A stretch of DNA of 64,000 nucleotides from Bryum argenteum (Eukaryota > Streptophyta > Bryopsida > Bryales > Bryaceae): positions 7,295,001-7,359,000 of the forward strand of contig CM073325.1 in NCBI GenBank assembly GCA_037043015.1, written 5' to 3'. Below, one piece after another: positions 16,807 through 26,470 of this stretch. Below the pieces are notes generated by a model. That model worked only from the letters and a program-made list of their open reading frames with translations. It was not told where the DNA came from and searched no databases. Position 1 is the first letter of the stretch, and every line of letters starts with the position of its first letter. A program made the translations under genes and the position numbers.

Positions 16807-18388
16807 TGAGCTTCCTTTGCTACAGAATCGGACTCCTCTCTCCACAAATTTCAACCCTGTTAGGTACCATTTTTGATAGAGAAATCTGGGCGTTGGATCA
16901 AACCCGCGAAGCCATCTGTTGGTTCCCGAACAAAAGCATGGAATGTAAACAACTGGTTTCCCCAAAGCATTACGATAGGTATACGTTCATCACGCTTGTC
17001 TTTCCAAATTGGAGATGACCAGAAACATTGCAGGGACCCACACATCTAATGTGGTACCTGAAGTATTTTCGTTCCCCGTTCTTGATTCTTTAGACCTCAA
17101 TCAATGTCATGCATGCATTGAAATTTAAATATGCTTGCCTAGAGCATGTGTAAGTTTTTTCTTCAATCTCAAATTTTTTACACAAATTTGATTAAATACT
17201 TCTAACACGTCGTCTTGGGCTTCAATCAGTTCCAAAAAGGTACAAGTTTTACTGAGAAACTCATGATTTGTTTCCTATGCAGAATTTGAGTTTAACAAAT
17301 CATATGGTGCCTAATTGTCTAAAGCAGGTCTAATTGCCTACAGCAGGTATCGAAATAATATAGTGGTGAGCAGTTTAGTACTGGAAGTAAGGATCATCGC
17401 TTTTTGTTGTTGATCATCATGGATACATGACAGCTTTAGAGAGTACAATGCATTAGTTCATTCAATCAGTTATGTCACTTCGAGGTAGCAAATGATAAAT
17501 TTTCAATTCGTTTAATATGTCAATGATAAATCCATCACACGTCAAAACATCTCAGTGGAATGATAACTGAAAAATCATCACAAAATGATAAACCATCATG
17601 CAACAATGATAACAATGAATATTTAAAGAACACTCCATTTTTGCAACAAAAACATCTCAGTCGAAAATTTTATCATTGAACCAAATGATAAATTCATGAT
17701 TATTTTCCTAGAAGCATATTGAAGTCAAAATATCGTATGGGTACAGATGCAAACAACTTCTAGAGCACTTATGATGTCAAGATTTAGATATATTACTCTC
17801 TCTCCCAAACTGTCATACCTCCTCTCTTCCAAACTGTCTATGATGTTAAATTGAAAGGTCCTCTCAAATCTCCCAAAGTGTCTCCCGAATGCCTGATCCG
17901 TGTGTTCTCTCAAATTTATTCTTGAGAGCAGATTTGAGAGAACCTAAGATATTTATGTATGGGACATTTTGGGACAAGAGTATATTTATAAAGATGTGGG
18001 TGTTTTATTGTTGTGTTGATATTGAGAAGAAGTATATCCATAAAGATGTGGATGTTTTATCGTATGTTTATTGTTGTGCTGATATCTCGCAGTCTCCTCA
18101 TTTGAGAAAGAAAAAAAGCTTCTAGTTGTTATACTACTCTACAAAGAGTTTTTTTCTAGAGTTCATCAAACACAAATAATAAATTTTATCTAAGTATACT
18201 TTGAACATTGAGTTGCAGGATCTAAAAGTTTACTCATTTGTACTAGCTATCCCATTTGACAAAATATCAGAACCTCCCAAACCGCATGCAAATCCTCATA
18301 AAGCATAAGGTTTCGAGAAATCACAATAGATTTTGATATTGTAGGCACCTACCCAGACTCTCACATGTCCGTAATAGATACAAGGTCC
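16807..18388. other. Intergenic A+T-rich spacer, no gene seen
   Basis: This includes the PRMT6 3' flank. Between 17500 and 17720 the phrase ATGATAAA recurs several times, and 17760-17945 has scattered inverted TCTCTCAAA / TTTGAGAGA words. I could not assign an element. Confidence 0.35.
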
Positions 18389-19565
18389 TTAACCCATATA
18401 TATATATCCATGGAGTGTATTTAGCCAAAAACTTACTTTCAAAAAAAGTGTCATAAATGAAAATTAAGATAAGTTGTTTAGATCTCAACTGTACAAACTT
18501 GTAATAAACTTGTTGTACATCATGTAAATCAACACTTAACTTAAGTAACCTCATAGATTGCAAGATTGTAATACCATCATCATCAATTTAAAGTGAAAAA
18601 ACTACCAACAAGAAATTTGCAATGAAAAAATCCCCTATAGGTCCCTAGTGTCAAACTGCAACATTTTGGATGAAGGGCAGAATCTTTGAAGAGCCATAGC
18701 TTTTTCTTCCAAACTCTCTTTTTGCCAATTTCACTCGGGTTGAATCCCTAACTAAGTCTAGTTCGTGTAGTAAATATTGCACACCAATAAAATGAAGTAT
18801 GAACTAATGGCATGCATTTTAGTAGAGACAACTTTTGGTTTTGGAATTTCGAACATAAGGCATGTTTTACCATTGCAAGCCAATTATGTGAAATCAAAAA
18901 TGGTAATTTACAAAAGAAGACTGACATAATCATGATGTCAAGATAATTTTCAACAAATCTCTAGCTAGAAGCTTTTTGATTCAACTCCTTTTGATACTAA
19001 GTTTGTAATAAAGTTTGTACAATGGAAACACCGAAAAAATGGATGGTTTTTGATGAGCTATATCTCCTTCATCCATTGTTACAATTCAACTTTAGTTTTT
19101 TGGAAAGATTTCAATAAGAGTCTAGTTTAGAGGTAGGAAAGTTGATTAGTTCAAGGTGCTTTGAGCGCAAAGAGTCTACTTTCAGACAATTTTCCTTTGT
19201 AAATTTTTTTGGCAGTTTGACCATTGCAAGGCTACTATTTGAGCCAAGAATTTTTTTTGAAGAATTCTTTTGTGCAAAGGTGTTAGTGAGATGACGGTGA
19301 ACAACTTTCTAGTTGGTAATATTGTGATTACATTTGGTTTGTTGATAGAATTTCCACACTAAAGCGAACTTGATGATATTTTACAGTACATTATTGGTAT
19401 TAATGTATTGTGATCTTGCGATCTAGGAGGGTTCATGACTCAAATTTTGGTCCACATGACTTGAATAAGTATACTATAAGATTATATGATTGAGATTTCA
19501 AAGTTTTGCATTCCTTTTCATGCATGTCAATTTATTTTAATATTTTTGGCTAAAGATAGGCAATG
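18389..19565. mobile_element. Long-arm inverted-repeat element, most complete copy
   Basis: The region starts TTAACCC (18389). An A block reads forward at 18420-18650. It is followed by blocks C (about 18650-18935), B and A in reverse (19000-19560) relative to 10517-11500. Read on the minus strand the order is A-B-C-A(inverted), so the element has ~200-bp terminal inverted arms and no coding capacity. TTTAGCCAAAAA occurs near both ends in inverted orientation. The right boundary is uncertain. Confidence 0.5.
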
Positions 19566-19643
19566 ATGTGAAAATACTAAAATTTATACGATTGCTCATT
19601 TTTGGGAAAAATAGAAGCTTTTTACCCCCTTGAACCTTTAGGA

Positions 19644-20453
19644 TTAACCCCTAAACAACCATGGTGTTTTGGAGGCTCCAAGCTCCAAAACTGCGATTGT
19701 ATAAGGTAGGAGTGGTGAAAACCGTCTGAATTTCAGCTTTGCATACTTGGAACAATGGTGTAAAATTTTAATTATTTTTTGATGGTCTGCAAAGCTAGTA
19801 CAAATTCATCCCCCAAAAAAAAAAAACATTTTTTAAGTAATCCTATAATTTCCTATGAATTTTTGAATCTCGAGTCTTAGGAGTCCCACTACCCGAACAT
19901 AGAGTGCTGGCTTTTTTGCAAGGTTGTATTCCGAAAACTGTGGATTGAATGTCCCAATATGAATTAAAATAGGCTTAGGAACTGACATAGGAGATGTCTA
20001 AAACCGTTCAGCATGCATGGTGGGAGCTAAAAACAATGGATGGTTCCCAAAACCTGTCAATTTACCATGAACGGACGGTTCTACAGCCCCTACCCATAAA
20101 CCTACTGTGCAGATTTTGGAGCTGGACGGTTTTCACGACTCCTACCTTACCACCTTGTAAACTTTGGGGTATGAGAAACTTTGTTACACTTTTTTTAAAA
20201 ACTTTTAACCGTAAGATCCTGAAGAGAAGTACTGTCAGAGATAGTGGTTAAAATTTGAAATGTTGGATATCTGCCATTTGAAAGATCATAAAATTCAGAG
20301 TTGATACCAAAATATATATAATACAAAACAGAAACGTAAAACAATAATAAGAAAGAAAAATAAAATAAAATTGAGAGACATCGTCTACTTTGCGTACAGG
20401 AAGTCTTGATGATTAGTACCTCAAACATCTTGCTCATATTCTTTTCCATGTAG
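19644..20453 (+). mobile_element. TTAA-type element fragment, left end only (element f)
   Basis: TTAACCCCTAAACAACCATG (19644) followed by GTGTTTTGGAGGCTCCAAG resembles the end of elements a and b (TTAACCCCTAAAGATCC... TGTTTTGGGAGCTTG). The internal family motif (GTAAGATCCTGAAG... and AAATGTTGGATAT) occurs in reverse at 20205-20290. No matching right end was found; element g begins immediately downstream, so f may be truncated or split. Confidence 0.45.
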
Positions 20454-20720
20454 TTAACCCCTAACTCTCCTTGTTGCAAGACGGTCTAAGTCACAAAATT
20501 TGACCTTCCTTTAGATTAAGCTCAAAAAATCTCAATCCAAGCATTATTTAAAAGATTCAATCGTAAGATCTCAAATTTCACTTGACATTCTTCTCACATA
20601 CCAAATTTAAACCGTTCATTCTTCCTCATTTGTGAGATTATAATGGTCAAAGTTGGCTGAGTTTTCTCCTGCAGGAACCTCCAAAACCCATTTCAGGTTT
20701 TAAAGAGAGTTAGGGGTTAA
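20454..20720. mobile_element. TTAA-flanked MITE, 259-bp core (element g)
   Basis: The core is 20458-20716 with TTAA on both sides (20454-20457, 20717-20720). The left end is CCCCTAACTCTCC and the inverted right end CCCCTAACTCTCT. The interior carries diverged forms of the shared family motif (TGTGAGATTATAATGG on this strand). There is no coding potential. Confidence 0.72.
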
Positions 20721-20824
20721 CCAACTTTTAAGTTCACTCATATTGCCCCTTAATGGAGGTGTGGGTGTAGAAGGGGGTTGTAAAAACTTTCATCCCCCCA
20801 TTTTGGCTTGGAATCTTGTGCAAA

Positions 20825-21190
20825 TGCGGGGCGGTGGTATAGCGCAATACAGAAAAGATATTCTAGTGGGATCGGAGAAGTCGAGCGTTCGAACGGGAGA
20901 TTCTTCACAATCATGCACGCCACACATGTAACCCCTATGGTCATGACGCACTCATCAGTGGAGGTTCAAACTCCAGCTTGCCGACTCTTGCACTTCTATA
21001 TCGAGGTGCTCTTCCATCTATACCACCGAACGGTTTGGTTGTCACACTCGACAAATTACTATTCATCCCATTGAACACATTGGACAAGTTCTATTTTTCA
21101 CACTAAAATTGACCCGATCACAAGGCCAAGATATAAATTCGGCCAAAGTATTCAATGTAAGGTAGCGACACCCATAAGCATCCGTGTCTC
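20825..21190 (-). repeat. tRNA-related SINE-like sequence
   Basis: On the minus strand at about 21035-20955 a segment reads GGTGGTATAGATGGAAGAGC, then after a spacer GGAGTTTGAACCTCC, resembling the A and B boxes of a tRNA-derived SINE head. A second box-like pair sits on the plus strand at 20830-20900 (GGTGGTATAGCGCAATACAG ... GCGTTCGAACGGG). Part of the body (GATGAATAGTAA-TTGTC and GACACCCATAA) recurs inverted at 21620-21700. Confidence 0.35.
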
Positions 21191-22243
21191 CATTGGCGTG
21201 ACCTATAATTGTACATATTGCTGACCTTTTTAGACCCATGGCTGACTATTGTGAAAAAGGGACGGTAATGGGTGTACATCAAAGCATGCTTTACTGCCGA
21301 TTGGTTGGGAATGGATGTTGTATGTCATGGTGTAAAGTGCATAGTGTTTTAATGTTCTCCCTCTACTGGTGGTTCTTGCTTATCCACAACTTGGAATTTT
21401 GAACCACGATGGGACGTTTTTCAATTCCCCGTTTAACTTTTAACTGTTTAGCTCCACCTATGGACAAGCATATAACTATGTTTATTTTGTACTTTGGAAT
21501 ATTCTTATCAATTCAGACTCGTCACAAAACCTCATCTCTCAAAGCAAGTATTTTTCACTCCCAATTGCTAATCTACAGATATTTTTTTCAAGCTTCCTTG
21601 GTGGTTGTAACCAACCATATTTGCTTACTGGGACGGTTATGGGTGTCACTATCTTGATGAATAGTAAATTGTCCAATGTGACAACCACGACCGGACTGAA
21701 CCTCTTACTAATGGCACACTGATCTAGCCGAGGTATGGAAGGTGGAAAGTGCGAGAACTTATCTACCCCCACCCCCAATTTAATTAAATACATAATTTCC
21801 TAAATCACCCAACAAACCTCCTTATAAGGGGCACTTCACACTATGGCCGAAGGTCGAGAGGCCGTCGATTTCAGCCAATGAAATTGCAAGAAACCCTTGT
21901 TTCGGCCTCTCGAGCCTTCACACTAGAAGCCAAAGTCCACCGGCCGTCACTCTCCAAATCACCTACGTGGCAGCACTTTTTGACCAAGGCGACGGCCTCT
22001 CGACGTTTGTTTGGGTCCTGCATTTTGCAAGACCCAAACTATGGTCGAGAGTCCGTCGGATTTTATTCATAAAAAATTCAAAAACTGACAAGATCTTGAC
22101 CGTTAGATCAAAAAGATGCCTTCGACAAGGAATATAGTGGAATGCTTCTTCTCTTCCTCTCTCTCTCTCGCTTCTCTTCTTTGTTCTTGTTTTTTTTTTT
22201 TCTGCTGATTTTGGCTCTCTCAATTTTTTCGCGAGTAGCATAC

Positions 22244-23682
22244 ATGGATCATCTCTCTCAAAATCCTTACTATTGTAGCCAGCCGATTCTAGTGGGGAAT
22301 GAAAATTTTTTAGCCTCAAACTCATATAGAGCATTTCAGCCCTACTTAGGTCAAGTTTTGGAGAGAAGAGAAGAGGAGAGGGATGATAAAAGAGTAGAAG
22401 AGAGAGTTGTTCAAGAAGAAGAAGATTGTGAGATTGTAGGGTCTTCGAAGAAGAGAGCCGCTCCTAAGCAAAAAGCTTCAAAGACAGCAAAGACTCCAAG
22501 GGCTTCAAAAACGGTGGTGAAAATCGAAGGAGAAGGAGAGGAAGCAAATCGAAAGTGGGAGGATTCGGAGGTGCTTCAACTCATCGCGCTGAAAGGAGAG
22601 ATGGAGCCAGAGTTCGTGCGAAATGGCAAAAAACAAGGTACAAATTTTTCTGCCTAATTGTCAAAATTTCAATAAAAATCGGATTGAGGATTGGGGGCCG
22701 AAAGGCCTTTGCCTTCTCCCAGGCCCCCCTTTCCCCCCACAAGGACCGCAAAGAGCGTAGAGCTAGGGATTTGAACCCTAGTCTCCTCCATCACAAAGAG
22801 GAGAGTTCCCTCCTCTATCTACCACCCTCCATTGGTGACCAACTCCACCAATTTCTTGTATATGTAGCAATCACAGACTTTGTATGAGAGTCCATGTATG
22901 TGCTGCAATTTTTTTTAATGGTCAATTTTCACTCATTCTTTCATTTTTTTGCTCTTTTGGTTGCAGGAATCGACACATGGGTAAGGCTTCATGCTAGAAT
23001 GGTTGTTATGCTACCTAAATTCAACCGTACGGCCATGGCATGCCGTAAGAAATTCAAGAGCATCTTCGATGCATACAAAGAAGACAAATTGGCGAATGGG
23101 ATTTCTGGTAATAACCGGCAAGAGGGAAAATTCTATGAGGCTCTAGATGAGTGGTATCACCAAGCCGGACAAGTGATGAAGCCTGTCTCGGCTACTACCA
23201 ACGATAATGCAGACTCCCAAGTCAATTCAGCACATGAAGATGAGAGTGCACAAATTTCAACACCCACTACAACACCCACATCAAAAGGTAAACAACACTT
23301 TCAACATCGTGCAATAGATATCTTCGAAAGAATGGTAGAAACTAGCACATGTTTGATGAAAAACTTTGAGAGAACTAATGAGCTGCTAGAGAGGGTAGAT
23401 TACCAATTTGATCGTTTGATCAATAAGCTATTTATTCTCGAGCTATCTACTCTTCACTCGAGCTTGCATCATAGTCATCCTAATCATCATCGTAGGTACA
23501 ACTTTCAAACTGAAAGTTTGATTTTTTTTCCAAATGAGCTTTGTAAAAGCTCTTTGCTAGTAGTAAATGGATCCGAGTTGCATCTGCCAACATACTTTTC
23601 ATCTTCTCTTGCCGCTCTTTTTTTGTTTCATCACTTGAATCATGCATCTTCTCAATTTCTTCTTCTTCTCCTGGTTCTATGA
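22244..23682 (+). CDS. PIF/Harbinger ORF1, Myb/SANT-like DNA-binding protein
   Basis: In PIF/Harbinger elements ORF1 binds DNA and helps bring the transposase to the ends. Exons are 22244-22637 and 22967-23682; splicing joins GKKQ to GIDTW in frame. The N terminus (residues 1-100) is Glu-rich then Lys/Ala/Pro-rich (KKRAAPKQKASKTAKTPRAS), a likely nuclear signal. Residues about 110-180 form the trihelix/Myb-like fold: RKWEDSEVLQLIALKGEME, then W, then AMACRKKFKSIFDAYKEDK. A Thr/Ser-rich linker and a helical segment (HRAIDIFERMVETSTCLMKN) follow. The reading frame runs about 200 bp antisense into the transposase 3' end (23480-23682); the last 75 or so residues are low-complexity and may not belong to the ancestral protein. 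Confidence 0.8.
22685..22865 (-). repeat. tRNA-derived SINE-like insertion inside the ORF1 intron
   Basis: On the minus strand the sequence has GGTGGAGTTGGTCACC followed, after about 60 bases, by the B-box-like GACTAGGGTTCAAATCCCTA. G-rich tracts follow (GTGGGGGGAAAGGGGGGCC). It fills most of the 329-bp intron (22638-22966). It is GC-richer than its surroundings. No clear duplication or A-tail was found, so the SINE call is tentative. Confidence 0.4.
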
Positions 23683-24987
23683 ATGGTGTTTCTTCTGAAT
23701 CCAGATTGCCGTTCTGCAGCTGCCTCATTTCTCTCAATGCTGATTCTAGATAATGAAACATATCTACTTGATGCAATTTTCCTAGTGATATGTTTGCTTC
23801 ATCTTGTAGCTCCTTCTCAGCTTCTTTAGCCCACTCCATGGAAAATTCATCATTCTCTATAATGCATAAATTGTGAAGACATAAACATGCGGTAACTATG
23901 TCGGCAAATTCCGGAGTGGCATATCAACCCGTTTCAATAGTATACGCCATCTTCCTTTCAAAATCCCAAATGCTCTTTCCACAGCTATACGAGTGCTTGA
24001 CTGAATAAAATTCCAATGAGCCTTTCTTCTAGACAATCCGGTTCTTTCTCCCTTAAAAGGTAAGTAAAACCAAGGCCTCATAGGATATGCAGCATCACCA
24101 ATGAATTTGTAAGGTAAAAATGCACCTTTCATAGTCTTCTTTCCAATTTTAGATTTCTGAAATAATGCCCAATAGTGAATCCGTCCAGCCCATCCAAAAT
24201 TATAGTCCCAGAATTTGCAATTCGCATCTACGACTCCTTGTAGTAAACATGAATAATACCCCTTTCGGCAATAATATGCTACGGGATCATGAGATGGTGC
24301 TATAATAGGGATGTGGCTACCATCTATTGCACCTAGAATAAACGGAATGCCATGAAGTGCTTCAAAACCCTTTGCTATTTGTTTCATCCAATCAAGAGTT
24401 GGTTTTTTAAAAACCAATGGTCTCAAATGAATCCTAATTGCTTCACAACACTCCCTTACAATGATAGAAGTTGTACTCAATCCAACCCCAAATAAATCAG
24501 CAACAATTTGCAATGAATTGTCACTTGCTAATCGAGCAAGAGTAATTGCAATCCTACGCTCCACACTAATACTTTCTCTTAAATGTGTATCCTTCTTCTT
24601 CAAAACAGGCCCCAATAGAGTACATAAATGTTGAAATGTAGATGTACTCACCCTCATCCGTTTCCGAAAATCACTATCTGAAAATGACCTCATAAGCGTC
24701 TCGTCCAAAAAACCGCCATATCTTTTATGATGCCAACATCTCCTTTGATAATTCATCCGCGGTCCTTGTGTAATAAAAACTACCATCATCATCATTTGGA
24801 CATTTTGTTGAAAAATTGCAAGTTTTTGCAATGCCAAAATGCTCACAATGACATACTTCATGACCATGAAAGTTGAAAGTAACACAAGAATGCGTTCCCT
24901 ACTAGAATCCATGATAAGAGAAGGTAAGTGGAAAATTTCAGAAATTGGATGAATTAATAAAGGGATAAGTAGAATGAAGCCAAACAA
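23480..24987 (-). pseudogene. PIF/Harbinger DDE transposase, mutated
   Basis: The long reading frame 24987-23896 starts near MDSSRERILVLL or upstream and shows the PIF transposase order: RKRMRVSTSTFQHLCTLLGP, a helix-turn-helix (LASDNSLQIVADLFGVGLST), first Asp in GAIDGSHIPI, VVDANCKFWDYNFGWAGR, GDAAYPMRPW, and the Glu in ERAFGILKGRWRIL. The second Asp, normally in a GWPGS-HD block, is Tyr here (GWAGRIHYW; codon TAT at 24172-24174). Near 23902 a one-base loss ends the frame at LRNLPT; the next frame continues with DIVTACLCLHNLCI and MEWAKEAEKELQDEANI to a stop at 23480. Both changes predict an inactive enzyme. Confidence 0.88.
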
Positions 24988-25046
24988 ATGGTATGGGTTT
25001 GGACTTTGGGCTTGGCCTTTGGAGGCTTCACACTACGGCCGTCCAA

Positions 25047-25260
25047 GTTGAGAGGCCGTGAGAGTTCATGGCCAAAGCTTTGGACTTTGGGCTTGGCCTT
25101 TGGAGGCTTCACACTATGCCCGGCCAAAGGCTCCAATTACAATATTTTATTGGTTATTTTCAGTAAATTCCTTTGGACTCTCAACAAAGTTTGGACTCTC
25201 AACAAAGTTTGGACTCTCAACAAAGTTTGGACTCTCAATTCCACGGCCTCTCGACTTGGA
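25047..25260. repeat. Subterminal repeats and 18-bp tandem repeat of the Harbinger element
   Basis: TTTGGACTCTCAACAAAG is repeated about 3.7 times from 25172 to 25241. Two longer copies of a unit containing TTTGGAGGCTTCACACTA lie at about 25016 and 25098 and repeat part of the terminal sequence internally. GGCCTCTCGAC or its complement occurs at 25050 and 25245 here and at 21853, 21904, 21994 and, diverged, 22043 at the other end. Confidence 0.7.
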
Positions 25261-25285
25261 CGGCCATAGTGTGAAGCGCCCCTAA

Positions 25286-26130
25286 AACTCCGAAACATAC
25301 AAACCACATGAGCCCCACCATTACCCTTTCATCAGTTTTTTAAAAACTCCACTTCCACACAAGCCTCTCATTTCTCAACGGAAGGAAGAAGCACCACCCA
25401 GAAAACATTGAATTAGGTGAAAAAAAGAGATACGTGGACCAATAAGGCAACGAAACAAGTACAACTCCCCCAAAAAAAAAAAAAAAAAAAAAAAAATCAG
25501 CCCCATTTCCATTTTTATTGTTATTTTCCCGGGAGCCACGGGAGTGAAATTCTGAAGTGCCTGCACTGGTAAATGTGTGTGTGTGTGTTGCCTCCAACAA
25601 GTGATGTGATGATGATGCCCTCTCAGTCCGCGCATGTCAGTCAGTACGTTACTACTCACTTAGTGTGTAGCAGTTGTTTCAGTCTAGTACCTTTGGCCCG
25701 CGCCTGCTCTGCCTGCTCTGCTTGCCTGGCCTGCGCGTTGGATGAGTGATGAGCAGCAGCAGCAGCAGCAGCAGAGGTAACTTAACCACTCCCTCACTGC
25801 CTGCGCCCCAAATCTCACATTCTTGCACCACTCAGATCTTTACCTTCCTTCAATCATGCTCTTAATGGAACTATACTCTTTTACTTGCAATCATGTAGCT
25901 TATTATGGAACATTGTAGTGCTCTCCTCAGGTGTCACCTGCTCAATCATGGCCGAAATATATATACGATGGTGATTAGTGTTGGATACACTATTTTACAT
26001 AAATTTTTTCAGTTGGAAAATCATTTAACCCTCTCAAGTGGTCTATCAATATTTGATGAATATTTTTTGTCAATAGTGATAACTTATAGTATATTCGAAA
26101 GGACTCTAATAACACTAATCTACTTTCTAG
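25286..26130. other. Spacer with poly-A run, CA and AGC repeats
   Basis: An A-run of about 28 lies at 25470-25497, a (GT)n at 25575-25589, and seven AGC triplets at about 25752-25773 just before GAGGTAACTT. The 25560-25830 stretch is GC-richer and could be a transcription start region, with ATG (AGC)n AGAG as a possible short first exon, but I find no following exons. At 25975-26125 there is a diverged relative of the TACACTAA-type MITE of 40836-41060. Confidence 0.35.
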
Positions 26131-26167
26131 TGCAGTTAAGTTGAGGTACTTGCGGTGATTTTGTATA

Positions 26168-26264
26168 GCAGGAGCCCCCGATGGGAGGGTATTCCGCATG
26201 GGGAGATACTCGACGCAGACGGTATCTCCCCTCCGACAGAATACCGGACCGTCGGGGCTCCTGC
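26168..26264. repeat. GC-rich long hairpin, ~43-bp imperfect arms
   Basis: GCAGGAGCCCC at the left pairs with GGGGCTCCTGC at the right. Inside it GGGTATTC pairs with GAATACC and TGGGGAGATAC with GTATCTCCCC, around a loop of about 10 bases. The inverted words TTAAGTTG (about 26134) and CAACTTAA (26264) extend the symmetry. It is much richer in GC than its surroundings and sits directly beside the MITE at 26269. Confidence 0.6.
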
Positions 26265-26268
26265 AACT

Positions 26269-26470
26269 TAACACACTTTCCTATTTCGGCTACCCGGTTT
26301 GACGGAATTCGTAGGATTCATTTTTATGAAAATTTCTTGTGTTGTCGGGGTTTTTTTCTGTAAGGTGAGAATTGTAGAGAGCGTTATGATGTAATCCCCT
26401 CTCTAGAGCGGGTATTAAAGAACGGGAGCCTTCGTCAAATGAGCGGGCCCGAAACCGGAAAAGTGTGTTA
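26269..26470. mobile_element. MITE with TAACACACTTTCC ends, copy 2
   Basis: TAACACACTTTCC at the left and the complement of AAGTGTGTTA at the right frame 202 bp. Shared interior marks with copy 1 (12100-12325) are TTTTTCTGTAAGGTG, GTAATCCCCT and GTCAAATGAGCGGGCCCG. Orientation is the same as copy 1. Confidence 0.55.

Larger units (their letters stand above)
21828..25282. mobile_element. PIF/Harbinger DNA transposon, full length, 3455 bp
   Basis: The ends GGGGCACTTCACACTATGGC (left) and GGGGCGCTTCACACTATGGC (right, inverted) match at 21 of 22 positions, counting two more bases. Both are flanked by TAA (21825-21827, 25283-25285), the 3-bp TWA-type duplication of this superfamily. It carries the two expected genes in convergent orientation: a Myb/SANT-like ORF1 on plus and a DDE transposase on minus. 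The subterminal zones carry repeated GGCCTCTCGAC words and an 18-bp tandem repeat. The intact ends and TSD suggest fairly recent insertion, but the transposase has lost a catalytic residue and is frameshifted. Confidence 0.93.

Noticed and set aside
20955-21035. tRNA gene on the minus strand
   Set aside because: Box-like words only; acceptor and D stems do not pair, so a SINE head is more likely.
25740-25790. First exon of an unknown gene (ATG followed by AGC repeats)
   Set aside because: A donor-like GAG/GTAACT follows, but no downstream exon could be recognised.
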